Positions 24,489 through 31,950 of a stretch of 64,000 nt of DNA are shown here, in pieces. The stretch's first letter is position 1, and every line of letters begins with the position of its first letter. The translations under genes were made by a program, and so were the position numbers. Source of the stretch: Paucibacter sp963740455 (GTDB lineage: Bacteria; Pseudomonadota; Gammaproteobacteria; Burkholderiales; Burkholderiaceae_C); NCBI GenBank assembly GCA_963740455.1, contig CAVUEF010000025.1:1-64000 (forward strand), read 5' to 3'. The notes beneath the pieces are model-generated. The model saw nothing but the letters and a program-made list of their open reading frames with translations. It was not told the DNA's origin and did not search any database.

Positions 24489-25612
24489 GACACAAGCAAG
24501 CCAAGCCTGAGACCGTCACTACAGCCGCAGCCAGCGAAATGGCTTTGTTGGGGCGCATACGCGAGCTGATTGCTGTGGCCCGGCTGAGCGTGGCGCGCGG
24601 GGTTGATCTGGTACAGGTTCACACCTCGTTCCAGATCGGCCAGCACATGGTTGAGCACGAACAGCAGGGCCAGGCCCGCGCTGGCTACGGCAAGGCGCTG
24701 CTGGTCACATTGGCCGAGCGACTTTCAGCCGAATTCGGCAGCGGCTTTTCGCGCAGCAATCTGGCGTATATGCGCAGCTTTTACCTCGCCTACCAGGACC
24801 GTGCGCCCATTGTCCAGACGCTGTCTGGCCAATCGATGGCCACCCTTGACGGGCCCGCGCGGGCGCCGAAAATCCAGACGCTGTCTGGACAATCACATCG
24901 GCCCTTTGGCTTGAGCTGGTCGCACTATGTATTTCTGCTGGGCATCCGCAACGCGGACGAGCGCAGCTTCTACGAGATCGAAGCCACCCAGCAAGGCTGG
25001 AGCCTGAAGCACCTGCGCCGTCAATTCGACAGCGGCCTGTATGAGAGGCTGGCCCTGAGCCGCGACAAGGAGGGCATTCGGCAACTCGCACGCCAGGGCC
25101 ACGTCGTCGCGCAGCCGCAAGACCTGCTGAAAGAGCCGCTGGTGTTGGAGTTTCTGGGTCTGGACGCGCAGGCTCGCTACTCCGAATCAGACATGGAAGG
25201 CGCCATCATCAACCAGATCGGTGCCTTCTTGCTCGAACTCGGCAAGGGCTTCCTGTTCGAGGCGCGGCAGAAGCGTTTCACCTTCGACGGCGACCACTTC
25301 TTTGTGGACCTGGTGTTCTACAACCGGCTGTTGCGCTGCTATGTGCTGGTGGACCTGAAGCTGGGCAAGCTGACGCACCAGGACCTCGGCCAGATGCAGA
25401 TGTACGTCAACTACTTCGACCGCCACGTGAAGACCGAAGGCGAGAACGCCACCGTCGGCATCGTGCTGTGCAAGAAGCGGAACGAGGCGCTGGTGGAGAT
25501 TACGTTGCCGGTCGACGCCAATATCCATGCGCGGGAGTACAGCTTGTATTTGCCGAGCAAGGAGGAGTTGCAGAGGAAGTTGCAGGAGTGGACCCGGGAG
25601 ATTGGCGAATGA
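24485..25612 (+). CDS. DUF1016/YhcG-type PD-(D/E)xK nuclease, second copy
   Basis: 375 residues from ATG 24485. The DUF1016 domain includes TSFQIGQHMVEHEQQGQARA, FGSGFSRSNLAYMRSFYLAY and LSWSHYVFLLGI. The nuclease domain includes FLFEARQKRFTFDGDHFFVD, LVFYNRLLRCYVLVDLKLG and TEGENATVGIVLCKKRNE. The segment IVQTLSGQS occurs twice 20 residues apart, encoded by a 22-bp repeat offset by exactly 60 bp (24813-24834 and 24873-24894); each DNA copy is also palindromic (TCCAGAC GCT GTCTGG). It is a different subgroup from the first copy. Coupled by ATGA on both sides through hsdM-tail mini-ORFs. Confidence 0.85.
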   Translation: MRHKQAKPETVTTAAASEMALLGRIRELIAVARLSVARGVDLVQVHTSFQIGQHMVEHEQQGQARAGYGKALLVTLAERLSAEFGSGFSRSNLAYMRSFYLAYQDRAPIVQTLSGQSMATLDGPARAPKIQTLSGQSHRPFGLSWSHYVFLLGIRNADERSFYEIEATQQGWSLKHLRRQFDSGLYERLALSRDKEGIRQLARQGHVVAQPQDLLKEPLVLEFLGLDAQARYSESDMEGAIINQIGAFLLELGKGFLFEARQKRFTFDGDHFFVDLVFYNRLLRCYVLVDLKLGKLTHQDLGQMQMYVNYFDRHVKTEGENATVGIVLCKKRNEALVEITLPVDANIHAREYSLYLPSKEELQRKLQEWTREIGE

Positions 25613-25695
25613 GGCAATGCGCTGGGGCCGAGATCGCGGCGTTCGATGCTGAGAGCGCGGAAGTGCGGGCGGCGATTCGGGGGCTGGTGGCGTGA
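25609..25695 (+). repeat. Copy C of the hsdM 3'-end repeat (28-codon mini-ORF)
   Basis: ATG overlapping the second YhcG stop (ATGA) opens 28 codons ending TGATG on the hsdS start. From about 25627 the peptide AEIAAFDAESAEVRAAIRGL matches the hsdM tail, shorter and more diverged than copy B. As in copy B, the coupling signals at both ends are kept. Confidence 0.7.
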
Positions 25696-26828
25696 TGGTG
25701 GATTGGCAGTCTCTGCCCTTCGAGGAGTGCATCGAGCCGGTCGTCTACACGCCCAAGGTGCAACGCAAGGACTTTCTCGCCGACGGAGCTTACCCGGTCG
25801 TATCGCAAGAGGAAGCCTTCATAAACGGGTTCTGGGACCAAGAGGCCGACGTCTTCCGAGTCGAGCGTCCACTGGTCGTATTCGGCGATCACACCCGGGC
25901 GTTCAAGTACATTGATTTTGATTTTGTGCTCGGCGCGGATGGCGTCAAGGTACTCAAACCGAAGCCGTTCCTTCACCCGAAGTTCTTCTACTACCAACTC
26001 CATACCGCCAAGCTCGACTCCCTGGGCTACGCGAGGCACTATCGCTTGCTGAAGGAACACCACGTCGCCTACCCGGCGTATGCCGAACAGCAGCGCATCG
26101 TCGCCATCCTCGACGAAGCCTTCGAGGGCATCGCCACCGCCAAGGCCAACGCCGAGAAGAACCTGCAGAACGCGCGCGAGTTGTTCGAAGGGCACCACCA
26201 AGCGGCGTTCGCACGCGCACGAGAGAGATCGAACGATCAGCGGCTCGGTGACATTGCCAGCTTCCGAAACGGCATCAACTACACCAAGCAGAGCAAGGGG
26301 CGGCTCGTTCGCATCATCGGTGTACGGAACTTCCAAGACCACTTCTGGGCTCCGACCGACGATCTCGATAGTGTCACGCTGGATGGCGAGTTGAGTGCGG
26401 CCGATGCCGTCGAAGAAGGTGACATCCTGAGCGTCCGGTCCAATGGCAACCCTGAACTTATCGGGCGGTGCATGCTGGTCGGGAAGTTCTCAGGCCTCGT
26501 GACCCACTCCGGCTTCACCATCAGGATAAGGCTGCACGGCCGTGACTGCCTGCCGCAGTACGTGTGTCAGTTCCTGAAGTCTCGTGAAGTGAGACGCAAG
26601 CTAGTTGACGGCGGGACCGGTTTGAACATCAAGAGCCTGAATCAAGGCATGCTTTCGGACTTGGTGATTCCATTGCCGCCGGCTGAAGTCCAGCAGGTAG
26701 TGGTTGAGCAGATCGAAGCGATGAAGGAGGCGACCGCCGAGATTGCCGAGATTGCGACACACAAACTCGCCGCCCTCGACGAACTGAAGAAATCCCTGCT
26801 CCACCAAGCCTTCAGCGGCGCCTTGTAG
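25695..26828 (+). CDS. hsdS: Type I restriction-modification specificity subunit HsdS
   Basis: 377 residues with two target-recognition domains, each read as half of a bipartite DNA site. The first (residues 1-125) resembles restriction S proteins with FVLGADGVKVLKPK. The central conserved helix starts at EQQRIVAILDEAFEGIATAK near residue 131. The second domain runs about 175-330 (GDIASFRNGINYTKQSKGR). The C-terminal helix ends LDELKKSLLHQAFSGAL. ATG 25695 is within TGATG after the hsdM-tail mini-ORF; an upstream GTG (25692) is possible. The size is slightly below the usual 400 or so, but both domains look complete. Confidence 0.92.
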   Translation: MVDWQSLPFEECIEPVVYTPKVQRKDFLADGAYPVVSQEEAFINGFWDQEADVFRVERPLVVFGDHTRAFKYIDFDFVLGADGVKVLKPKPFLHPKFFYYQLHTAKLDSLGYARHYRLLKEHHVAYPAYAEQQRIVAILDEAFEGIATAKANAEKNLQNARELFEGHHQAAFARARERSNDQRLGDIASFRNGINYTKQSKGRLVRIIGVRNFQDHFWAPTDDLDSVTLDGELSAADAVEEGDILSVRSNGNPELIGRCMLVGKFSGLVTHSGFTIRIRLHGRDCLPQYVCQFLKSREVRRKLVDGGTGLNIKSLNQGMLSDLVIPLPPAEVQQVVVEQIEAMKEATAEIAEIATHKLAALDELKKSLLHQAFSGAL

Positions 26829-26851
26829 CCAGCGCAAGGCAGTGCTACCAT
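26823..26851 (+). promoter_or_regulatory. Putative promoter of the mazEF-type pair
   Basis: TTGTAG (26823-26828, over the hsdS stop) and TACCAT (26846-26851) are separated by 17 bases. They lie 30 bp before the antitoxin ATG, which has its own GGAG. This would allow the toxin-antitoxin pair to be expressed independently of the restriction genes. Confidence 0.4.
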
Positions 26852-26880
26852 TGTGCTTACATTGAGGCCGGAGCTGAATC

Positions 26881-27129
26881 ATGGAAGTTGCGATCCGCAA
26901 GATGGGCAACTCGCAAGGCGTGTTGATCCCCAAACCCATCCTGGCGCAGGTCGGCCTGGAGGGCACGGCCGACTTGCAGGTGCGCGACGGCGTGATCGAG
27001 ATTCGCCCGCTGCACCGCAACCCGCGTGAAGGTTGGGCCGACGATGCGCGTCGGCTGGCCGCGCTGGGCGGCGACGCGATGGTGTGGCCCGAAGTGGCCA
27101 ATGAAGGCGACGCCGAACTGGTGTGGTGA
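26881..27129 (+). CDS. MazE/AbrB-type antitoxin
   Basis: 82 residues with the SpoVT/AbrB swapped-hairpin DNA-binding fold: MEVAIRKMGNSQGVLIPKPI, then LAQVGLEG and LQVRDGVIEIRPL. The C-terminal half (EGWADDARRLAALGGDAMVW) is the flexible, acidic toxin-binding tail. It is paired with the MazF-type gene that begins inside its stop codon (TGATG at 27127-27131). It is expected to neutralise the toxin and repress its own promoter. Confidence 0.88.
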   Translation: MEVAIRKMGNSQGVLIPKPILAQVGLEGTADLQVRDGVIEIRPLHRNPREGWADDARRLAALGGDAMVWPEVANEGDAELVW

Positions 27130-27446
27130 TGAAAGCCGGTGAAATATGGCTGGCGCAGCTCGACCCCACCGTGGGCAGCGAAATCCAGAAGACGCGGCCC
27201 TGCGTGGTGATTTCGCCGGACGACATGAATGCCCACCTGCGCACGGTGATCGTGGCCCCCATGACGACCGGGTCGAGGCCGGCAGGGTTTCGCGTGCCGC
27301 TCACCTTCCAGGGCAAGCAGGGCCTGATCGTGCTGGACCAGATTCGCACGCTCGACAGGACGCGCCTGGTCAAGCGCCTGGGGGCGCTGCGGGCACCCAC
27401 GCTGGCGTTGACCCTGCAGACCCTGCAGGCGATGTTCGCGCCGTGA
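27129..27446 (+). CDS. MazF-type endoribonuclease toxin
   Basis: 105 residues of the PemK/MazF family, which cleave single-stranded RNA at short sequences. Typical features are GEIWLAQLDPTVGSEIQKTR (residues 4-23) with the catalytic Arg, PCVVISPDDMN, TVIVAPMT, the catalytic Thr in MTTGSRPAG and GLIVLDQIRTLDR. ATG 27129 is chosen over in-frame GTG codons at 27123 and 27126 because it makes the one-base overlap with the antitoxin stop. It lies inside the restriction locus between hsdS and the Bro-N gene. Confidence 0.9.
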   Translation: MKAGEIWLAQLDPTVGSEIQKTRPCVVISPDDMNAHLRTVIVAPMTTGSRPAGFRVPLTFQGKQGLIVLDQIRTLDRTRLVKRLGALRAPTLALTLQTLQAMFAP

Positions 27447-27458
27447 TGGAGTCGATTG

Positions 27459-28304
27459 ATGAGAATCCTGCCCGCTGCATTTGACGGTCAAGCCATCCGC
27501 CGCGTCTATGACGAGGCGACCGACACCTGGTGGTTTTCGGTCATCGATGTGGTGCAGGTGCTGACCGACAGCAGCAACGCCAGGCGCTATTGGTCTGACC
27601 TCAAGCGCAAGCTGGCGCAAGAAGCCGGCTCCGAGCAACCGTACGAGAAAATCGTACAGTTGAAAATGCCCGCCCCGGACGGCAAGCAGCGGCTCACCGA
27701 CGTGGCCACCGCGCAGACCCTGCTGCGCGTGGTGCAAAGCATCCCCAGCCCCAAGGCCGAGCCCATCAAGCTCTGGCTGGCCAAGGTGGGCCATGAGCGC
27801 ATGCAGGAAATGGCCGACCCGGCCTTGTCGCTGGACCGAGCGCGCCAGACCTGGCAGCAGCATGGCCGCAGCGACAAGTGGATCCGGCAACGCATGACCG
27901 GCCAGGAAACGCGCAACAAGCTGACCGATTACTGGCGCGAGCATGACATCAAGGAGGGGCAGGAGTTCGCCATCCTCACCAACATCATTCACCAGGAATG
28001 GACTGGCGTCAGCGTCAACGCGCACAAGAAAAAGAAGGGCTTGAAGAGCCACAATCTGCGCGACCACATGACCGAGGCCGAGCTGATCTTCACCGCGCTG
28101 GCCGAGCTGTCCACGCGGCAGATTGCCGAGAACACCCAGGCCACGGGCATGCCCGCCAACAAGGCGGCGGCGCAGGCGGGCGGCGGCATCGCCAAACGCG
28201 CACGTTTGCAGTTGGAGAGCCAGACCGGCAAGCCGGTGGTATCGGGCGACAACTATCTGGCCCCGCCCGCGAAGAAGGCCCTGAAGCCAGCACGCAAACC
28301 CTGA
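27459..28304 (+). CDS. Bro-N domain protein, DinD-like
   Basis: 281 residues. The N-terminal Bro-N domain shows WWFSVIDVVQVLTDSSNARR, YWSDLKRKL and TAQTLLRVVQSIPSPKAEPI. The C-terminal half resembles DNA-damage-inducible protein D: FAILTNIIHQEWTGVSVNAH, a Lys-rich HKKKKGLKSHNLRDHMTEAE, and ARLQLESQTGKPVVSG near the end. E. coli DinD inhibits RecA filaments; whether this one does is unknown. Relatives are frequent inside type I restriction loci. It starts 12 bp after the mazF-type stop. Directly behind it lies a copy of the hsdR start, which suggests it originally abutted hsdR. Confidence 0.8.
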   Translation: MRILPAAFDGQAIRRVYDEATDTWWFSVIDVVQVLTDSSNARRYWSDLKRKLAQEAGSEQPYEKIVQLKMPAPDGKQRLTDVATAQTLLRVVQSIPSPKAEPIKLWLAKVGHERMQEMADPALSLDRARQTWQQHGRSDKWIRQRMTGQETRNKLTDYWREHDIKEGQEFAILTNIIHQEWTGVSVNAHKKKKGLKSHNLRDHMTEAELIFTALAELSTRQIAENTQATGMPANKAAAQAGGGIAKRARLQLESQTGKPVVSGDNYLAPPAKKALKPARKP

Positions 28305-28314
28305 GACCCGCACG

Positions 28315-28362
28315 ATGAACGAAGCCGAAACCCGCGCCGAGCATATCGACCCGGCCTCAAGG
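28315..28362 (+). pseudogene. Orphan copy of the hsdR 5' end
   Basis: Bases 28315-28352 are identical to 29530-29567, the first 38 bases of hsdR (MNEAETRAEHID). One substitution and one missing base follow, after which the similarity ends. The fragment sits 10 bp after the Bro-N stop, where hsdR would be expected to start. It marks the left edge of the inserted nucleotidyltransferase/HEPN module. Confidence 0.85.
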
Positions 28363-28412
28363 TCGCAGGGCCGTGGCGTTGGCAGACTGTACGCCGCGCG
28401 ACGACAAATTGC

Positions 28413-28463
28413 CTACATCGTAGCCAATTGATCTACACTGTAGCCAATTTACCTACGTCGTAG
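28413..28463. promoter_or_regulatory. Three 20-bp-phased palindromic operators
   Basis: CTACATCGTAG (28413-28423), CTACACTGTAG (28433-28443) and CTACGTCGTAG (28453-28463) share the core CTAC-N3-GTAG. They are spaced at exactly 20 bp with A/T-rich spacers (CCAATTGAT, CCAATTTAC). They end 22 bp before the ATG of a gene whose product starts with a winged helix, so they are probably its autoregulatory operator. Confidence 0.65.
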
Positions 28464-28485
28464 ACAAATAGGCATCACTGTCCGA

Positions 28486-29085
28486 ATGAACGAATCCACC
28501 CTCGTCGAAGTGTTCGGCAGCCTCGGCCGACTGCGCGCGCTGCGGGCCCTGTTCGCCGAACCCGAACGCGGCTTTGGCCAGCGCGAGCTGGCGGCCGAAG
28601 CGGGGCTGGACCCCGGCGGTGTGGCGCGCCTGTTGAAGCGTTGGACGTCTGCCGGCCTGGTCATCCGCCGACAGCAGGATGGGCTGCCGCGCTACTACGC
28701 CAGCACCGACCCTGCCTTGGCGCCACTGGTGACACTGATGCAGCAAGACAGCGCGCTGGTGCGGACGCTGCGTGACGCCTTGTCGGGCCTGACGGGTGTG
28801 GACGTGGCCTTGATCTTTGGCTCGGTGGCGCGTGGCGCGGCAGGGGCCGCAAGCGACCTGGACCTGCTGGTGCTGGGCCGGGCGACCGAGCTCAAGCTCA
28901 ATGCCGCCTTGAAGCCCGTGGGGCGCAAGCTGGGGCGGGCCGTGCATGCCACGGCCTGTACCCTCGATTCATTCAAGAGCCAGCTCGGTGGCGGCGAGAG
29001 CTTTGCACGGGGCGTGATGCAAGGGCCACGCGTCCCTTTGATCGGAGATCTCGATGCTGCGCTCCTTCAAGCAACTGGCCAGTGA
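28486..29085 (+). CDS. Winged-helix/nucleotidyltransferase fusion protein (MNT-type antitoxin)
   Basis: 199 residues. Residues 1-75 form a winged helix (FGSLGRLRALRALFAE, then GFGQRELAAEAGLDPGGVAR). Residues 95-150 form a minimal nucleotidyltransferase with the exact GS-x10-D-x-D pattern in FGSVARGAAGAASDLDLLVL. In MNT/HEPN systems the nucleotidyltransferase AMPylates and silences the HEPN ribonuclease; a fused winged helix would add autorepression. It overlaps the HEPN-like gene by 32 bp, and three palindromes precede it. The module is framed by two copies of the hsdR 5' end. Confidence 0.82.
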   Translation: MNESTLVEVFGSLGRLRALRALFAEPERGFGQRELAAEAGLDPGGVARLLKRWTSAGLVIRRQQDGLPRYYASTDPALAPLVTLMQQDSALVRTLRDALSGLTGVDVALIFGSVARGAAGAASDLDLLVLGRATELKLNAALKPVGRKLGRAVHATACTLDSFKSQLGGGESFARGVMQGPRVPLIGDLDAALLQATGQ

Positions 29086-29533
29086 GCCCGATGCGCCGTT
29101 GAAGCCGCTGGCGGCCAATGCCCGTGACGTGGTGGCTTGGCTGCAAGCCGCGCGGGTGAAGCTGGACGATGCGCAGCAAACGGTTGTGTCGGCCGGCACT
29201 CGCATGGATGCGGCCTGGGATGCGGTGCTGCTGGCATGCCTGGCGGTGGCCAGTGCGCAGGGCTGGCGCGCCACCAGCGACAAGGGCCATCATGCGGCAG
29301 TGTTCGAGGGCGCGGCACAAGCCATGGGTCTGGGCCAGAGCCGCTTTGACGAACTGGATGCGCTGCGCGATTGGCGCAACCGCAAGTACCGTGCGGGCCA
29401 GTTCTCAACCCCCGCAGAGGTTGAAGAAGCGATTGCCTTGGTAACGCCGTTTCAGGCCGACATGGCGGCGTGGTTTGCCAAGCATCACCCTGTGCTGATG
29501 AAGCAGGGCCTGGGCAGTGGAGGTGCGCAATGA
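29054..29533 (+). CDS. HEPN-like protein partnered with the nucleotidyltransferase
   Basis: 159 mostly helical residues, placed and sized like the toxin of MNT/HEPN pairs. The central part AWDAVLLACLAVASAQGWRA, followed by SDKGHHAAVFEGAA, matches HEPN-type four-helix bundles. The late motif LRDWRNRKYRAG occupies the place of the HEPN R-x4-6-H ribonuclease motif but has Tyr where His is usual, so RNase activity is uncertain. Its TGA overlaps the hsdR ATG (29530-29533), so this module is translationally coupled to the restriction subunit. Confidence 0.65.
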   Translation: MLRSFKQLASEPDAPLKPLAANARDVVAWLQAARVKLDDAQQTVVSAGTRMDAAWDAVLLACLAVASAQGWRATSDKGHHAAVFEGAAQAMGLGQSRFDELDALRDWRNRKYRAGQFSTPAEVEEAIALVTPFQADMAAWFAKHHPVLMKQGLGSGGAQ

Positions 29534-31926
29534 ACGAAGCCGAAACCCGCGCCGAGCATATCGACCCTGCCCTCAAGGGCGCCGGCTGGGGTGTGGTGGA
29601 GGGCAGCAGCATTCGGCGGGAGTTCCGCATCACCGAGGGCCGGCTGATCGGTGGCGGCAAGCGGGCCAAGGCAGAGATCGCCGACTATGTGCTGGTGTAT
29701 CGCAACACCAAGCTGGCTGTCGTGGAGGCGAAGGCGTGGGATGAGTTCTGCACCGAGGGCGTGGGCCAGGCCAAGAGCTACGCGGCGAAGCTGGCCGTGC
29801 GCTACACCTATGCCACCAATGGCCAAGCGATCTATGGCATCGATAGGGTCACTGGTGACGAAGGCGAGGTGGCCGCGTTCCCGAGCCCCGATGCCTTGTG
29901 GGCGCAGACCTTTGCCGCAGCCAATGCCTGGCGCGACCGCTTTGCCGCCGTGCCTTTCGAGGACAAGGGCGGCACCTGGCAGGGGCGCTACTACCAGGAC
30001 ATCGCCGTTGCGCGGGTGCTCGAAGTTATTGCCGACGGGCCGAAGCCCGCAAACGCGCGCATCCTGCTGACGCTGGCCACCGGCACCGGCAAGACCTTCA
30101 TCGCCTTTCAGCTCGCATGGAAGCTGTTCCAGAGCCGCTGGAATTTGAACGACTGGAAGAGCGGCGATGAGCCGAAGCGCCGCCCGCGCATTCTGTTTCT
30201 GGCCGACCGCAACATCCTGGCGGACCAGGCCTACAACGCCTTCTCGGCCTTTCCCGACGATGCCTTGGTGCGCATCGCGCCCGACGAGATCAAGAAGAAG
30301 GGCCGCGTGCCCAAGAACGGCAGCATCTTCTTCACGATCTTCCAGACCTTCATGAGCGGCACTCCAGTGGACGGCAAACCTGCGCCGTACTTCGGCGAGT
30401 ACCCGCCCGACTTTTTCGACTTCATCGTCATCGACGAATGCCACCGAGGCGGCGCCAACGACGAAGGCACTTGGCGCGCCATCCTCGACTACTTCGCGCC
30501 CGCGGTGCAGCTGGGGCTGACCGCCACGCCCAAGCGCACCATCAACGCCGACACCTACGCCTACTTCGGCGATCCGGTGTTCACCTACTCGCTCAAGGAG
30601 GGCATCAACGACGGCTTCCTGACCCCGTTCAAGGTGCGTCAGATTGCCACCACGCTGGACGAATACGTCTACACGCCCGATGACCAGGTGGTGGAAGGCG
30701 ACATCGATGCCGGCAGGCGCTACGAGGAAAGGGATTTCAACAAGATCATCGAGATCAAGGAGCGCGAGGCCTACCGCGTCAAGCTCATGATGGGCATGAT
30801 CGACCAGCACGAGAAGACGCTGGTGTTCTGCGCCACGCAGGCCCACGCGCTGGCAGTGCGCGACCTGATCAACCAGGCCAAGACGCTCGATTCCCATGGC
30901 CGCGACCCGCTTTACTGCGTGCGCGTCACGGCCAACGACGGCGCGCTGGGAGACCGGCATCTGCGTGACTTCCAGGACAACGAGAAGACCATCCCGACCG
31001 TGCTGACCACGTCGCAAAAGCTCTCCACCGGGGTGGACGCACGCAACGTGCGCAACATCGTGCTGATGCGGCCGATCAACTCGATGATCGAGTTCAAGCA
31101 GATCATCGGCCGGGGCACGCGCCTCTATGACGGCAAGGACCACTTCACGATCTACGACTTCGTGAAGGCGCATCATCACTTCAACGATGCGGAGTGGGAC
31201 GGTGAGCCGTTGGCGCCTGAGCCTGCAAGCGAGCTGCGCACCGGCAATGGTGCGACCGATGTGCCGGCAGGCGAGCCCACGCCTGGCCCTTATAAAGATT
31301 CACCACCAGCCAAGATCAAGGTCAAGCTCGCCGACGGCAAGGAACGCAAGATCCAGCACATGTCGGCGACTACGTTCTGGAGCGCCGACGGGCGTCCAAT
31401 GTCGGCGGCGCAGTTCCTGGAGGTGATGTACGGTGCGCTGCCCGAGTTCTTCAGGGACGAGGACGAACTGCGCCGCTTGTGGAGCGCGCCCGAGACGCGC
31501 AAGGCCTTGCTAACAGGTCTGGCCGACAAGGGCTTCGGCCGCGAACCGCTGGCCGAGATGCAGAAAATCATCGAGGCCGAGAACAGCGACCTGTTCGACG
31601 TGCTGGCCTATGTGGCGTTTGCTGCCGAGCCGGTAACGCGGGTCGAACGCGCAGCAGCGGCCCATGCTGCCGTCGCGACCGAGTTCACCGACAAGCAGCA
31701 GGCCTTCGTCGATTTCGTGCTGGCGCAGTACGTGAAGCAGGGCGTCGATGAGTTGGATGCCGAGAAGCTCTCGCCACTGCTCAAGCTCAAGTACAAGAAC
31801 GCGATCGCCGACGCCTTTGCCGATCTGGGAAGCCCCGACCAAGTGCGACGTGTCTTCTTGGGTTTCCAAAAATTCCTGTACCAGGGCGCATCCGACGGGC
31901 GAGCGAGCCACTGGCCGAAGGCGTAG
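29530..31926 (+). CDS. hsdR: Type I restriction endonuclease subunit HsdR
   Basis: Motor and nuclease subunit, 798 residues, of the EcoEI-like R family. The nuclease domain is at the N-terminus with AEIADYVLVYRNTKLAVVEA (Asp and E-x-K ending in AKAW, near residue 64). Helicase motif I is ATGTGKTFIAFQ (near 183), motif II is IVIDECHRGG (near 300), motif III is GLTATPKR and motif VI is QIIGRGTRLYDG. The C-terminal part (TDKQQAFVDFVLAQYVKQGV on) is the conserved EcoEI R-C domain that contacts the methylase. ATG 29530 is fixed by the ATGA overlap and by the identical 5' copy at 28315. Confidence 0.94.
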   Translation: MNEAETRAEHIDPALKGAGWGVVEGSSIRREFRITEGRLIGGGKRAKAEIADYVLVYRNTKLAVVEAKAWDEFCTEGVGQAKSYAAKLAVRYTYATNGQAIYGIDRVTGDEGEVAAFPSPDALWAQTFAAANAWRDRFAAVPFEDKGGTWQGRYYQDIAVARVLEVIADGPKPANARILLTLATGTGKTFIAFQLAWKLFQSRWNLNDWKSGDEPKRRPRILFLADRNILADQAYNAFSAFPDDALVRIAPDEIKKKGRVPKNGSIFFTIFQTFMSGTPVDGKPAPYFGEYPPDFFDFIVIDECHRGGANDEGTWRAILDYFAPAVQLGLTATPKRTINADTYAYFGDPVFTYSLKEGINDGFLTPFKVRQIATTLDEYVYTPDDQVVEGDIDAGRRYEERDFNKIIEIKEREAYRVKLMMGMIDQHEKTLVFCATQAHALAVRDLINQAKTLDSHGRDPLYCVRVTANDGALGDRHLRDFQDNEKTIPTVLTTSQKLSTGVDARNVRNIVLMRPINSMIEFKQIIGRGTRLYDGKDHFTIYDFVKAHHHFNDAEWDGEPLAPEPASELRTGNGATDVPAGEPTPGPYKDSPPAKIKVKLADGKERKIQHMSATTFWSADGRPMSAAQFLEVMYGALPEFFRDEDELRRLWSAPETRKALLTGLADKGFGREPLAEMQKIIEAENSDLFDVLAYVAFAAEPVTRVERAAAAHAAVATEFTDKQQAFVDFVLAQYVKQGVDELDAEKLSPLLKLKYKNAIADAFADLGSPDQVRRVFLGFQKFLYQGASDGRASHWPKA

Positions 31927-31937
31927 ACGCAGCACGC

Positions 31938-31943
31938 TAGACT
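31938..31943 (+). promoter_or_regulatory. Putative -10 box of the DTW gene, leaderless type
   Basis: TAGACT ends seven bases before the ATG at 31951. No ribosome binding site and no clear -35 were found. Confidence 0.25.
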
Positions 31944-31950
31944 GCATCGC

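Noticed and set aside
28315..28485. Alternative HsdR start giving a longer protein
   Set aside because: The fragment loses the frame after about 15 codons and is followed by unrelated sequence and palindromes.
21632..31926. Integrative element with attL in tRNA-Leu
   Set aside because: No integrase and no second copy of the tRNA 3' end in the window.
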